Positions 24,625-32,809 of a stretch of DNA of 64,000 bases are shown one piece after another. The stretch spans positions 1 to 64,000 of the forward strand of contig NZ_VJNO01000009.1 of NCBI RefSeq assembly GCF_007096885.1, given 5' to 3'. The translations under genes and the position numbers were made by a program. The DNA is from Streptomyces sp. 130. GTDB lineage: Bacteria > Actinomycetota > Actinomycetes > Streptomycetales > Streptomycetaceae. Position 1 is the stretch's first letter. Each line of letters begins with the position of its first letter. The notes under the pieces were generated by a model that did not search any database, was not told the DNA's origin, and was given only the letters and a program-made list of their open reading frames with translations.

Positions 24625-25803
24625 TCAGCCGAGGCGCGAGAGCGCCCCCCTGACGGTGGCCAGGTCCGGGTCGGAGGCCAGGCCCGCGTGGTACAGGCGG
24701 AGTTGGTTGGCGCCGAGCGAGGCGGCGTGCGCGGCGTCCCGCTCCAGCGTGTCCGGGCTGCCGCCCATGCCGCGCACCACGGTGAGGTTGGCGGCGACGA
24801 CCGCGCCGGAGGCGCCGGCGAACGGCCCGAGCACCGCCTCGCGCGCCGCGTCCGCCCCGGTGCACGGCAGGACCACCCCGTCCGCCACGGACAGGATGTG
24901 CCCGGCATCGACGCCCGCGTTGGCCCCGCAGCGGTACGGGGCGGGGTCGGCGTGCAGCAGCACCTGGAACCCGGGCGCGGCAGCCGCCCGCACCGCGCCG
25001 GTCACCGCTTCCTGGAGGCTGCGGGCCGTCTCCGTGCGCCACCGCAGCGTCGCCTCCGCGAGGCCGGCGCCCAGCAGCTTCCCGACGGCGTCCCAGCCCG
25101 CGTCCGGTGATCCGGACCCGGACCAGACCGGCTCCAGGGCCCGGCGCACGGCCGCCCCCAGCTCGTCGGGGTGGAGGCCCTGTCCGGCGTAACCGGCCCG
25201 GCAGACGGCGCAGAAGCAGAGCGACATCAGGTACTGCGCCGCGTCGCCGAGCCCGACGCCCGCCACCTTGTCGTGGGCGTGCAGATGGGCGAAGCCGTAC
25301 CAGCCGCAGGACTCGAGCTCGGTGCCCCGCGCCCCGTCGCGTACCGCCGCCTCCGCCGCCAGGTCCACCAGGTAGGCGCGGACCTCGGGGCGCGCGATGC
25401 AGGGCGCCCACGGGTAGCGGTCCCCGTAGGCGTTGACCACGGAGGTGTCCGGGTGCTCCGCGCCCAGCCGGGAGCTGTGCGCGAGGACCACCCAGCTGTG
25501 CACGTCGAGACCGGCGCCGGACAGCGCCTCGGCGGCCTCGGCGAAGGCGTCGTCGGAAGCGGTCCACGCCTGCCGGTACGGGCGCAGCGCCCGGCCCGCC
25601 CAGCGGCCTTCGTCCGGCGGGTACAGGACCGCCGCGTACTCGGCCGTGACGATGCGGTGGCCGGGGTGGCGGGGGGTCAGCGCCCGGGTGGAGTGGTAGG
25701 CGGCGGCCAGCGTCACCTGCTGGACACCGAGGTCCGCGACGCGGGCGGCGGCGTCCGGGTCGCCGACGACGTCCCAGGGGTAGAGGAAGGCGGACGTCCT
25801 CAT
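24625..25803 (-). CDS. Uncharacterised barrel-like protein coupled to KDG dehydratase
   Basis: 392 aa, no signal peptide. The start MRTSAFLYPWDVVGDPDAAARVADLGVQQVTLAA, the mid-region RGTELESCGWYGFAHLHAHDK and a CFCAVCRAGY Cys pair resemble hypothetical glycoside-hydrolase-like TIM barrels, but I cannot place it in a known family. ATG 25803 overlaps the KDG dehydratase stop (ATGA), implying joint production and a role in uronate or aldarate metabolism. The missing lactonase or aldarate dehydratase step is one possibility, and a glycosidase another. Confidence 0.7.
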   Translation of the reverse strand: MRTSAFLYPWDVVGDPDAAARVADLGVQQVTLAAAYHSTRALTPRHPGHRIVTAEYAAVLYPPDEGRWAGRALRPYRQAWTASDDAFAEAAEALSGAGLDVHSWVVLAHSSRLGAEHPDTSVVNAYGDRYPWAPCIARPEVRAYLVDLAAEAAVRDGARGTELESCGWYGFAHLHAHDKVAGVGLGDAAQYLMSLCFCAVCRAGYAGQGLHPDELGAAVRRALEPVWSGSGSPDAGWDAVGKLLGAGLAEATLRWRTETARSLQEAVTGAVRAAAAPGFQVLLHADPAPYRCGANAGVDAGHILSVADGVVLPCTGADAAREAVLGPFAGASGAVVAANLTVVRGMGGSPDTLERDAAHAASLGANQLRLYHAGLASDPDLATVRGALSRLG

Positions 25804-26759
25804 CCGCGCCCCTGCGTCCGGTGCCGCTCCAGCAGCGCGCGGCCGGCGGCGATGATCTCCGTCAGCTCCTCGACGTGGGCGGCGGGCGGCTCGGTGAGCG
25901 GGCTGCGGACCGGCCCCACGTCCAGGCCGCCGAGCCGGACGCCGGCCTTGACGAGGGAGACGGCGTAGCCGCGCCCCCGGGCCCGGAGTTCGACGAGCGG
26001 CCGGTAGAAGGAGTCGAGCAGCGCGTTGACCAGGGCGTCGTCGCCGGAGTCCAGGGCGCGGTAGAAGGCGAGCGCGATGTCCGGGGCGAAGGCGAAGACG
26101 GCCGAGGAGTAGAGCGTGACGCCGATGCCCCGGTAGGCGAGGCCGGTGAGTTCGGCGGTGGGGAGCCCGTTGAAGTAGAGGAAGTCCTGCCCGGGCAGCC
26201 CGGTGCGCACCGCGCTCACGATGCGCTGCATGAGGTCCAGGTCGCCGTAGCCGTCCTTCAGCCCGATGATCCCCGGGGTCCGGGCCAGGGCGAGCACGGT
26301 CTCGGGGGTGAAGACGGCGTTGTCGCGCTGGTAGACGATGGTCTCCAGGCCGGTCGCCCCGGCCAGCGCGGTGTAGTGGGCCAGCAGCCCCTCCTGGTCC
26401 GCGTGGACCAGGTACGGGGGCATGGCGAGGAGTCCGTCCGCGCCGGCCTCCTCGGCGAGCTCGGCGAAGTGGACGGCCAGCGCGGTGCCGTATCCGGCTC
26501 CCGCGACGACCGGCACCCGCCCGGCGGTCTCCGCCACGGCGGCGGCGACGACGCGCCGGAACTCCTCCGGTGCCAGGGCGTGGAACTCCCCGGTGCCGCA
26601 GCACGCGAAGACGGCCGCCGCGCCCGCGTCGACGCCCTGACGGACGTGCGCCCGGAAGGCGTCCAGGTCGACGGAGCCGGCCGCGTCGTAGGCGGTGACG
26701 GGGAAGAAGAGCGGCCCGGCAACGGCGGTGAGCCGGGCGGCAAGCGGGTCTGAGCTCAC
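25800..26759 (-). CDS. kdgD: 5-dehydro-4-deoxyglucarate dehydratase
   Basis: 319 aa, of the DHDPS-fold family that dehydrates and decarboxylates 5-keto-4-deoxyglucarate to alpha-ketoglutaric semialdehyde. GPLFFPVTAYDAAGSVDLDAFRAHV, CGTGEFHALAPEEF and the Lys loop GIIGLKDGYGDLDLMQRIV are typical of this branch and differ from DapA. AGGAGG precedes GTG 26759 by 5 nt, which decides the start over ATG 26783. It faces the uronate dehydrogenase gene across a shared control region, linking the first and third steps of galacturonate oxidation. Confidence 0.9.
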   Translation of the reverse strand: MSSDPLAARLTAVAGPLFFPVTAYDAAGSVDLDAFRAHVRQGVDAGAAAVFACCGTGEFHALAPEEFRRVVAAAVAETAGRVPVVAGAGYGTALAVHFAELAEEAGADGLLAMPPYLVHADQEGLLAHYTALAGATGLETIVYQRDNAVFTPETVLALARTPGIIGLKDGYGDLDLMQRIVSAVRTGLPGQDFLYFNGLPTAELTGLAYRGIGVTLYSSAVFAFAPDIALAFYRALDSGDDALVNALLDSFYRPLVELRARGRGYAVSLVKAGVRLGGLDVGPVRSPLTEPPAAHVEELTEIIAAGRALLERHRTQGRG

Positions 26760-26764
26760 GGGCG

Positions 26765-26770
26765 CCTCCT
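26765..26770 (-). promoter_or_regulatory. Strong RBS of kdgD
   Basis: AGGAGG, 5 nt before GTG 26759, a near-perfect anti-SD match that fixes the start. Confidence 0.75.
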
Positions 26771-26793
26771 GAGGCGTGCGCATCTCTGATTAA

Positions 26794-26811
26794 CGTCCAT
26801 ATTCATGAACG
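26794..26811. promoter_or_regulatory. Candidate operator of the kdgD/udh divergent region
   Basis: CGTCCAT-ATTC-ATGAACG, 7-bp arms with one mismatch, 35 bp upstream of the kdgD start. It may be bound by the GntR protein at 23 kb. Confidence 0.45.
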
Positions 26812-26890
26812 ACGCCTAAGCTAGGCCCGCCGGGGCGCCGGGGTCAAGGCGCCGACACCCTGGTCCGGGCCATCCCGACACCGGGTTCCC

Positions 26891-26919
26891 TTGACGCCCC
26901 CCGACCCCCCGCATACCTT
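26891..26919 (+). promoter_or_regulatory. Promoter of udh
   Basis: TTGACG (26891-26896), 17-nt spacer, TACCTT (26914-26919): a good HrdB-type promoter 38 nt before the udh start. Confidence 0.6.
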
Positions 26920-26957
26920 GTCCACGCATGTGAACCTGATCCAAGAGGAGACCCCGC

Positions 26958-27773
26958 ATGCCCGCCGAAAAGCCCCGCACCGTCCTGCTCACCGGCGCCG
27001 CCGGCGGCCTCGGCACGCTGATGCGCGAGCTGCTGCCCGCCCACGGCTACACCCTGCGCCTGTTCGACATGGTGCCGATCGAGGGCGAGCCGGACGCGAT
27101 CACCGCCGACCTCGGGGACCGGGAGGCGCTGCGCGCGGCCGTGACGGGGGTCGACGCGATCATCCACCTCGCGGGCATCTCCCTGGAAGCCTCGTTCGAC
27201 AAGATCCTCAAGGCGAACATCGAGGGCACGTACAACCTGTACGAGGCCGCGCGCGAGGCAGGCGTGCGGCGCGTCGTGTTCGCCTCGTCCAACCACGCGG
27301 TGGGCTTCACCCCGCGCCCGCTCCCGGGCGATCCGCTGATCCCGGTGGAGACCCCGCGCCGCCCGGACACCTTCTACGGCCTCTCCAAGTCGTTCGGCGA
27401 GGACCTGGCCCAGCTGTACTGGGACCTGCACGGCATGGAGACGGTCTCCGTCCGCATCGGCTCCTGCTTCCCGGAGCCGACGTCCGTCCGGATGCTGTCG
27501 GTGTGGATGAGCCCCGCCGACGGCGCCCGGCTCTTCGACGCCGCGCTCACCGCCGAGAACGTCGGCCACACCGTCGTGTACGGCTCGTCGGACAACACCC
27601 GGCTGTGGTGGGACCTCAGCTCGGCCCGGGCGCTCGGCTACGAGCCGCGCGACGACTCGGAGCCGTACGCGGCACAGCTCGTCGCGGACCAGGGCGAGCT
27701 GGACCCGGACAACCCGGACCACGCCCACCTCGGCGGCCACTTCTGCACCAACCCGCCGATCTGGCCGCACTGA
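26958..27773 (+). CDS. udh: NAD-dependent uronate dehydrogenase
   Basis: 271 aa, an extended short-chain dehydrogenase/epimerase. The NAD motif TGAAGGLG is at residues 12-19 and catalytic Tyr140/Lys144 lie in YGLSK. VFASSNHAVGFTPR is the uronate dehydrogenase signature. It oxidises D-galacturonate or D-glucuronate to the aldaro-lactone in the cytoplasm, the first step towards alpha-ketoglutarate. AGAGGAG ribosome site. It lies divergent from kdgD. Confidence 0.88.
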   Translation: MPAEKPRTVLLTGAAGGLGTLMRELLPAHGYTLRLFDMVPIEGEPDAITADLGDREALRAAVTGVDAIIHLAGISLEASFDKILKANIEGTYNLYEAAREAGVRRVVFASSNHAVGFTPRPLPGDPLIPVETPRRPDTFYGLSKSFGEDLAQLYWDLHGMETVSVRIGSCFPEPTSVRMLSVWMSPADGARLFDAALTAENVGHTVVYGSSDNTRLWWDLSSARALGYEPRDDSEPYAAQLVADQGELDPDNPDHAHLGGHFCTNPPIWPH

Positions 27774-27863
27774 CCGAAGGGCCGGAGCGGGGCGTTCCGC
27801 CGTCCGGGCGAAGCCGTCGAAAGGTAAGGGAACGGCAAAGCCGGGTCGTTCGTTCATCCGGAC

Positions 27864-29060
27864 ATGACCGCTATGACACCCGGCTCGAACCTCCCGCTCA
27901 CCGCCGTCCGCGTGGCGGTGGACGTCGCCGCGCCCGTGCGGCTCGACGTATCGGGCCTGCTGCTCACCGCCGACGGCAAGGTGCGCTCCGACGACGACTT
28001 CATCTTCTACAACCAGCCCACGGGCCCCGGCGTGAGCTACCGCTCCGGCGGCGGCGCGCCGGACGCCGTCGTCGTGGACACCGCTTCGGTGCCCGCCGGC
28101 ATCGAGAAGATCGTCGTCACGGCGAGCCCGGACGCCGCCGGCCAGACCTTTCAGGGCATCGAGCCGACCGCCACCGTGCGCGACGCGGACGGCGGTGCCG
28201 TGATCGCCTCCTTCACCCCGCCCCGGCTGGGCGCCGAGACCGCGCTCGTGATCATGGAGGTCTACCGGCGCGGCGGCGCCTGGAAGGTCCGCGCGGTCGG
28301 CCAGGGCTATGCGAACGGCCTGGCCGGCATCGCCACGGACTTCGGCGTCACGGTCGAGGAGCCCCCCGCCGCGCCCGCGGCCACCACCCCGGCGCCCCCG
28401 CCGCCGGCCGCCGCCCCGGCCCCGGTCACCGCCCCCGCTCCCCCGCCGCCGGCCGCCGCCCCCGCGGCGCCGCCCGCGCCCGGCCGGATCAACCTGGACA
28501 AGGGCCGGGTCAGCCTCCGGAAGAACGAGACGGTCTCGCTGGTCAAGGCGGGGCGCCCGCTGCTCTCCCAGGTCAAGATGGGCCTCGGCTGGGAGCCCGC
28601 CTTCCGCGGCAAGGACATCGACCTGGACGCCTCGGTCATCGTCTACGGACCTCAGCGCAACCACCTGGACAGCTGCTACTTCGGCAGGCTCTCCGTCCTG
28701 AACGGCGCGATCAAGCACTCCGGGGACAATCTCACCGGTGAGGGCGCGGGGGACGACGAGGTGATCGTCGTGGACCTGGGCCGGATTCCGGCGGAGGCCA
28801 CGGGCCTGGTGTTCACGGTCAACTCCTTCACCGGCCAGAAGTTCACCGAGGTGGCCAAGGCGTACTGCCGGCTGGTCGACGCCGCCACCGACGAGGAGCT
28901 GGTCCGCTTCGACCTGACCGGGGCCGAGCCGCAGACCGGCGTGATGATGGCCAAGCTGATCAAGCAGTTCTCCGGCGAGTGGGAGATGACCGCGATGGGC
29001 GACTTCGTGAAGTCGCGGACCGTCCGGGGCATGGTCAAGCCGGCCGCCCAGGCCCTGTAG
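27864..29060 (+). CDS. Tandem TerD-domain protein
   Basis: 398 aa: two TerD beta-sandwiches (residues about 1-160 and 205-385) joined by an Ala/Pro-rich linker (about 165-205). The second repeat keeps VKMGLGWEP and the acidic calcium-binding GKDIDLDASVIV. The first is more diverged (SDDDFIFYNQP). TerD-type proteins bind Ca2+ and occur in Streptomyces stress and tellurite-resistance loci, but no ter gene cluster is adjacent here. A perfect 15-bp hairpin terminator follows. Confidence 0.88.
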   Translation: MTAMTPGSNLPLTAVRVAVDVAAPVRLDVSGLLLTADGKVRSDDDFIFYNQPTGPGVSYRSGGGAPDAVVVDTASVPAGIEKIVVTASPDAAGQTFQGIEPTATVRDADGGAVIASFTPPRLGAETALVIMEVYRRGGAWKVRAVGQGYANGLAGIATDFGVTVEEPPAAPAATTPAPPPPAAAPAPVTAPAPPPPAAAPAAPPAPGRINLDKGRVSLRKNETVSLVKAGRPLLSQVKMGLGWEPAFRGKDIDLDASVIVYGPQRNHLDSCYFGRLSVLNGAIKHSGDNLTGEGAGDDEVIVVDLGRIPAEATGLVFTVNSFTGQKFTEVAKAYCRLVDAATDEELVRFDLTGAEPQTGVMMAKLIKQFSGEWEMTAMGDFVKSRTVRGMVKPAAQAL

Positions 29061-29075
29061 GGCCCCGAGCACGGT

Positions 29076-29112
29076 TCAGGGGCCGTCCGCGCGGCTGGCG
29101 GACGGCCCCTGA
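29076..29112. terminator. Bidirectional terminator
   Basis: 15-bp perfect arms (29076-29090 and 29098-29112) with a 7-nt loop, between the convergent TerD and Tudor-like genes. Confidence 0.85.
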
Positions 29113-29119
29113 GACGGCC

Positions 29120-29350
29120 TCAGAGCTTCGTGAGCTTGGAGTACGGACTCATGATGCGGCCCTGGCGGCCCGCGAAGTCGATGAGCACCGCGTCGTTGTC
29201 GCCCTCGACGGCGAGGACGCGTCCGAGACCGAACTGGTCGTGCGAGACCCGGTCACCCACGTCGAACAATTCGACCGGTGGGGCCGCCTGGGCCGGGCGG
29301 TTGAAGGGACTGGACGGCAGGTGGCGCCGGGAGCCGGCTGACTGTTTCAT
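29120..29350 (-). CDS. Small Tudor-like (UvrD C-terminal/CarD-like) protein
   Basis: 76 aa. The C-terminal half, VGDRVSHDQFGLGRVLAVEGDNDAVLIDFAGRQGRIMSPYSKLTKL, matches the Tudor fold found at the C-terminus of PcrA/UvrD helicases and in CarD-type RNA-polymerase-binding proteins. The N-terminal 30 residues are basic and probably disordered. It may bind RNA polymerase, by analogy only. Start ATG 29350 (MKQSAGSRRH). Confidence 0.75.
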   Translation of the reverse strand: MKQSAGSRRHLPSSPFNRPAQAAPPVELFDVGDRVSHDQFGLGRVLAVEGDNDAVLIDFAGRQGRIMSPYSKLTKL

Positions 29351-29397
29351 TGAGGTCGAGTATGCGCCCCCGGCGCCCCCGGCGCCATGCCCCGCTG

Positions 29398-30882
29398 CTA
29401 ACGGTTGGGCTGCCGCTTCCACGGGCCGGTGATCGCGACCATGATCCCCGGGGTCTGGATGTTGGCGAACAGCGTCTGCCCGTCCGGCGAGAACGTGACC
29501 CCGGTGAACTCGCTGTACTCCGGCTCCTCCTCGCTGCCGATGTTCAGCTCGTTGCGCGCGATCGGGTAGGTACGGCCGCTCTCGGTCGCCCCGAAGAGGT
29601 GCTGGACGCCCTCGCCGTCCTCGGCGATGACCAGGCCGCCGTACGGCGAGACGGTGATGTTGTCCGGGCCGTCGAACGCGCCGTCCTTCGACGGGTCCGG
29701 GTTGACGCCGAGGAGCACCTTCAGGGTCAGCGTGCGGCGCTTCGGGTCGTAGAACCAGACCTGGCCGTCGTGCTGGACGGGGCTCTCGTCACGGGCGAAG
29801 GACGACACGACGTACGCGCCGCCGTCGGCCCACCACATGCCCTCCAGCTTGCGGGCGCGGGTGACCTGGCCGTCCGCGAACTGCTTGCGCACCGAGACCG
29901 ACTTCGCGTCGCGGTCCGGCACGTCCACCCAGTCCACGCCGTACACCGTGCCGGTCTTCGTGGCGCGCGAGAGGTCGTCGACGAACTTGCCCTGCTTGTC
30001 GAAGCACTTGAACGCCTGGAGCACGCCCGCGTCGTCGGCGAGGGTGCGCAGCTTGCCCCGGCCGTGCCGGAAGCCGTGCGGCGGCACCCAGCGGTAGAGC
30101 AGGCCGTTGGGGCCCGAGGCGTCCTCGGTGAGGTAGGCGTGGCCCTGCTTGGGGTCGATGACGACCGCCTCGTGCGCGTACCGGCCGAACGCCTTGATGG
30201 GGCGCGGCGAGCGGTTGGCGCGCTTGTCGTACGGGTCGACCTCGAAGACGTAGCCGTGGTCCTTCAGGAGGCCGTTCTTGCCGGCCTTGTCCTCGGTCTC
30301 CTCGCAGGTCAGCCAGGTGTCCCACGGGGTGGCGCCGCCCGCGCAGTTGGTGGAGGTGCCGGCGATGCCGACCCACTCGGCGGTGCGGCCGTCGCGGCGG
30401 GTCTCCACGACGGTGCAGCCGCCCGCCGCGACCGGGTCGTAGACCAGGCCGTCGGTGAGGGGCACGGGGTGCTCCCAGCCGGCCCGGGTGCCGCTCAGCT
30501 CGTGGTTGTTGACCAGGAGGGTCACCCCGCGCGGGCCCTCGAAGGCGGCCGTGCCGTCGTGGTTGGACGGCGTGTACTCGCCGCTCTCCAGCTTGGTGAC
30601 CCCGCACCGCGTGATGATCCGGTACGAGAAGCCGGCGGGCAGCGCCAGTATGCCCTTCGGGTCGGGGCGCAGCGGGCCGTACCCGGGTCCGTTGTCGTGA
30701 CCGCCGTGGCCGTGGCCGTCGTGGTCGTCGTGGCCGTGGCCGTCGTGGCCGTGGCCGTGCTTCGGGTCCCCGGCGGCGAGGGCGCCGGGCGCGGTGGCCA
30801 GCGCGGCGACGGTTCCGGTGAGGGCGATGCCTGCGCCGGTGAGGGCGGACTGTCTGGTGAATTCCCTGCGCGTGAAGGCCAT
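29398..30882 (-). CDS. PhoX-type phosphatase (DUF839), Tat-exported, His-rich linker
   Basis: 494 aa. A twin-arginine signal (TRREFTRQSALTG) is followed by an unusual His/Gly/Asp tract at residues 41-67 and a PhoX-like beta-propeller with NHELSGTRAGWE, CEETEDKAG, GRYAHEAVVIDP and DGPDNITVSPYGG. PhoX enzymes release phosphate from organic esters using Ca and Fe. AGGAG precedes ATG 30882. A GTTCACC element upstream suggests PhoP control. The His tract may buffer metal. Confidence 0.88.
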   Translation of the reverse strand: MAFTRREFTRQSALTGAGIALTGTVAALATAPGALAAGDPKHGHGHDGHGHDDHDGHGHGGHDNGPGYGPLRPDPKGILALPAGFSYRIITRCGVTKLESGEYTPSNHDGTAAFEGPRGVTLLVNNHELSGTRAGWEHPVPLTDGLVYDPVAAGGCTVVETRRDGRTAEWVGIAGTSTNCAGGATPWDTWLTCEETEDKAGKNGLLKDHGYVFEVDPYDKRANRSPRPIKAFGRYAHEAVVIDPKQGHAYLTEDASGPNGLLYRWVPPHGFRHGRGKLRTLADDAGVLQAFKCFDKQGKFVDDLSRATKTGTVYGVDWVDVPDRDAKSVSVRKQFADGQVTRARKLEGMWWADGGAYVVSSFARDESPVQHDGQVWFYDPKRRTLTLKVLLGVNPDPSKDGAFDGPDNITVSPYGGLVIAEDGEGVQHLFGATESGRTYPIARNELNIGSEEEPEYSEFTGVTFSPDGQTLFANIQTPGIMVAITGPWKRQPNR

Positions 30883-30984
30883 CACGTACTCCTGGTGCTG
30901 CGGGGGCGTGCTGTTGACGGGCTCACCGTTCCGTCCGTTCCCCAACACCAGTTGAACCCGCGACGACTTCGGGGCGACCCGTTC

Positions 30985-30991
30985 GGTGAAC
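30985..30991 (-). promoter_or_regulatory. Possible PHO-box half site
   Basis: GTTCACC on the minus strand, 103 bp before the PhoX-like start, followed 12 nt later by the weaker match GGTCGCC. Streptomyces PhoP binds direct repeats of GTTCACC-like units. One good unit only, so tentative. Confidence 0.35.
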
Positions 30992-31026
30992 TTCGGCCGC
31001 CCCTCACCCCGTCGCGCTACGCCCGC

Positions 31027-32541
31027 TCAGTCGGCCGAACCGCCGCGTGAGCGTGCCTTGAACGCGGCCTTGCGGGCGTCCTTGGCCTGCTTCTTGTCGC
31101 TGTGCAGCCGCCCCATCGCCTCCAGGACGTCCGCCGTGGCCGGGTGGTCGACGCGCCACGCCTCCTCGAAGAAGCCGCTGTGCTGGCCGGACAGACCCTC
31201 GACCAGGCCCTGGAGCTCGTCGAGGTCACCGGCGGCCTCCAGCTGGGCCGCGATCGTGTCGATGGCGAGCCAGAAGATCATCTCCTCCGAGGGCGCCGGG
31301 ACGTCCTCCGCGCCGCGTTCGGCGAGCCAGACCCGGGCCAGGCCGCCGAGTTCCGCGTCGTCGAGCACCGCGCGCACGGCGGGCTCCGCCTCGGCGCCGA
31401 CCAGGGCGAGCGCCTGCTGGCAGTGCAGCCGGCGCAGCGGTCCCAGCTCGTCCGCGCCCCGTGCCGCGTCCAGGAGTTCGGCGGCGGCGCCGTCCGGGCC
31501 CCGGTGGGTGAGCCACAGCTGGATCTCCGCGCGCGCGGCGGCCTCCGGGTAGTGGGCGACGCCGCCGAGGAGCGCGTCGGCGCCCTTGTCCGCGAGGTCC
31601 CCGATCGCCGGGGCGTCCACCCCGGCGTCCAGCATCCGGGCGCGGATGCCGTAGAGGCCGAGGGGCGTCAGCCGGACCATGCCGTACCGGGTGACGTCCT
31701 CCTCGTCGCCCGGGGACAGGGCGCCCTCGCCCTCCTCGACCAGCAGCGCCTCGTCCACCGGCTGGTACTCGACGATGCCGATGGGTTCGAGGACCCGGAA
31801 CTGGTCGTCCAGCCGCATCATCGCGTCCGAGATCTGCTCCAGGACGTCGTCGGTGGGCTCCCCCATGTCGTCGGGGACGATCATCGAGGCGGCGAGCGCG
31901 GGCAGCGGCACGGGCGCCCCGTCCGCCCCTTCGCCGACGGTGAGCAGGTAGAGATTGCCGAGGACGCCGTCCAGGAACTCCGCCTCGGTCTCCGGGTCCC
32001 AGTCGAGCGCGTCGAAGTCGACCGAGCCGTCCTCGCCGATGAGGTCGGCGAAGTCGTCGAAGGCGGGCGCGGTGGCGTCGGCGTACGCGGCCTCCAGGCC
32101 GTCGAGCCAGATCGCGAGGACGTCCGCCGGTGAACCCCCGGTCAGCAGCGCCAGGTTCTCCCCGGCCGTGACCGTCCCGGCCGGCTCCTGGTCCCCGGCC
32201 TCCTCGTCGCCGAAGCCGTCGTCCCCGCCGAAGCCGTCGTCCGGGTCGCCCGTCTCACCGGCGGGGTCCTCGACCTCGACCAGGCCGGTGTCCACGGCGA
32301 GCCGCCACGCCTCACTGGCCTCCGCCGCGCCGTCCTCGTCCGGGGTGAGGCCGAGGTGTTCGGCGGCGGCGGGCAGCTGCGCGTCGACCAGTTCGCCGCC
32401 GGCGCCGACCCTGGTGTCCGGGCCGGCCCAGCGGGCGAGCCGTGCGGCACGGGCGAGCAGCGGCGCGGCAAGGGCGTCCCGTGCCAGCTCGGCCTCGGTG
32501 TGCAGCCGGACCGGCGGCAGGGTCGGGCGCTCTGCGGACAT
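31027..32541 (-). CDS. Acidic protein of unknown function
   Basis: 504 aa, not recognised. Residues about 90-130 are a very acidic, Gly/Asp-rich low-complexity tract. The central part contains a winged-helix-like segment (EEDVTRYGMVRLTPLGLYGIRARML). The C-terminal third is helical repeat-like (AEIQLWLTHRG, LRRLHCQQALALVG, LARVWLAERG), possibly HEAT-like. It ends in a basic tail (KKQAKDARKAAFKARSR). No signal peptide or membrane segment. GAGGAG precedes ATG 32541. It seems monocistronic. Confidence 0.8.
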   Translation of the reverse strand: MSAERPTLPPVRLHTEAELARDALAAPLLARAARLARWAGPDTRVGAGGELVDAQLPAAAEHLGLTPDEDGAAEASEAWRLAVDTGLVEVEDPAGETGDPDDGFGGDDGFGDEEAGDQEPAGTVTAGENLALLTGGSPADVLAIWLDGLEAAYADATAPAFDDFADLIGEDGSVDFDALDWDPETEAEFLDGVLGNLYLLTVGEGADGAPVPLPALAASMIVPDDMGEPTDDVLEQISDAMMRLDDQFRVLEPIGIVEYQPVDEALLVEEGEGALSPGDEEDVTRYGMVRLTPLGLYGIRARMLDAGVDAPAIGDLADKGADALLGGVAHYPEAAARAEIQLWLTHRGPDGAAAELLDAARGADELGPLRRLHCQQALALVGAEAEPAVRAVLDDAELGGLARVWLAERGAEDVPAPSEEMIFWLAIDTIAAQLEAAGDLDELQGLVEGLSGQHSGFFEEAWRVDHPATADVLEAMGRLHSDKKQAKDARKAAFKARSRGGSAD

Positions 32542-32809
32542 CAGGGGGTCTCCTCGGAACGTGCGGGGGCTGGTCGCCGGGCCGGGCCGGCTCAGGACGT
32601 GTGCCGCGGCCCAGGACCTTCGGCGGGGCGCGGGCGGAACACGCCCCAAGCGTAAACGCATTTCGCCGCGTGCCGACCGGAATGCGGGCAAGGGGCCCGG
32701 GCCCCGGACACCTGCCGTACGGATCATCGCCCATTCTTGAGCGTTGCTTCACCTTCACCCGCAGCAGATCTAAGTGGACCTTCACGATCCGGCGCCCGAG
32801 ACTGCGGGT

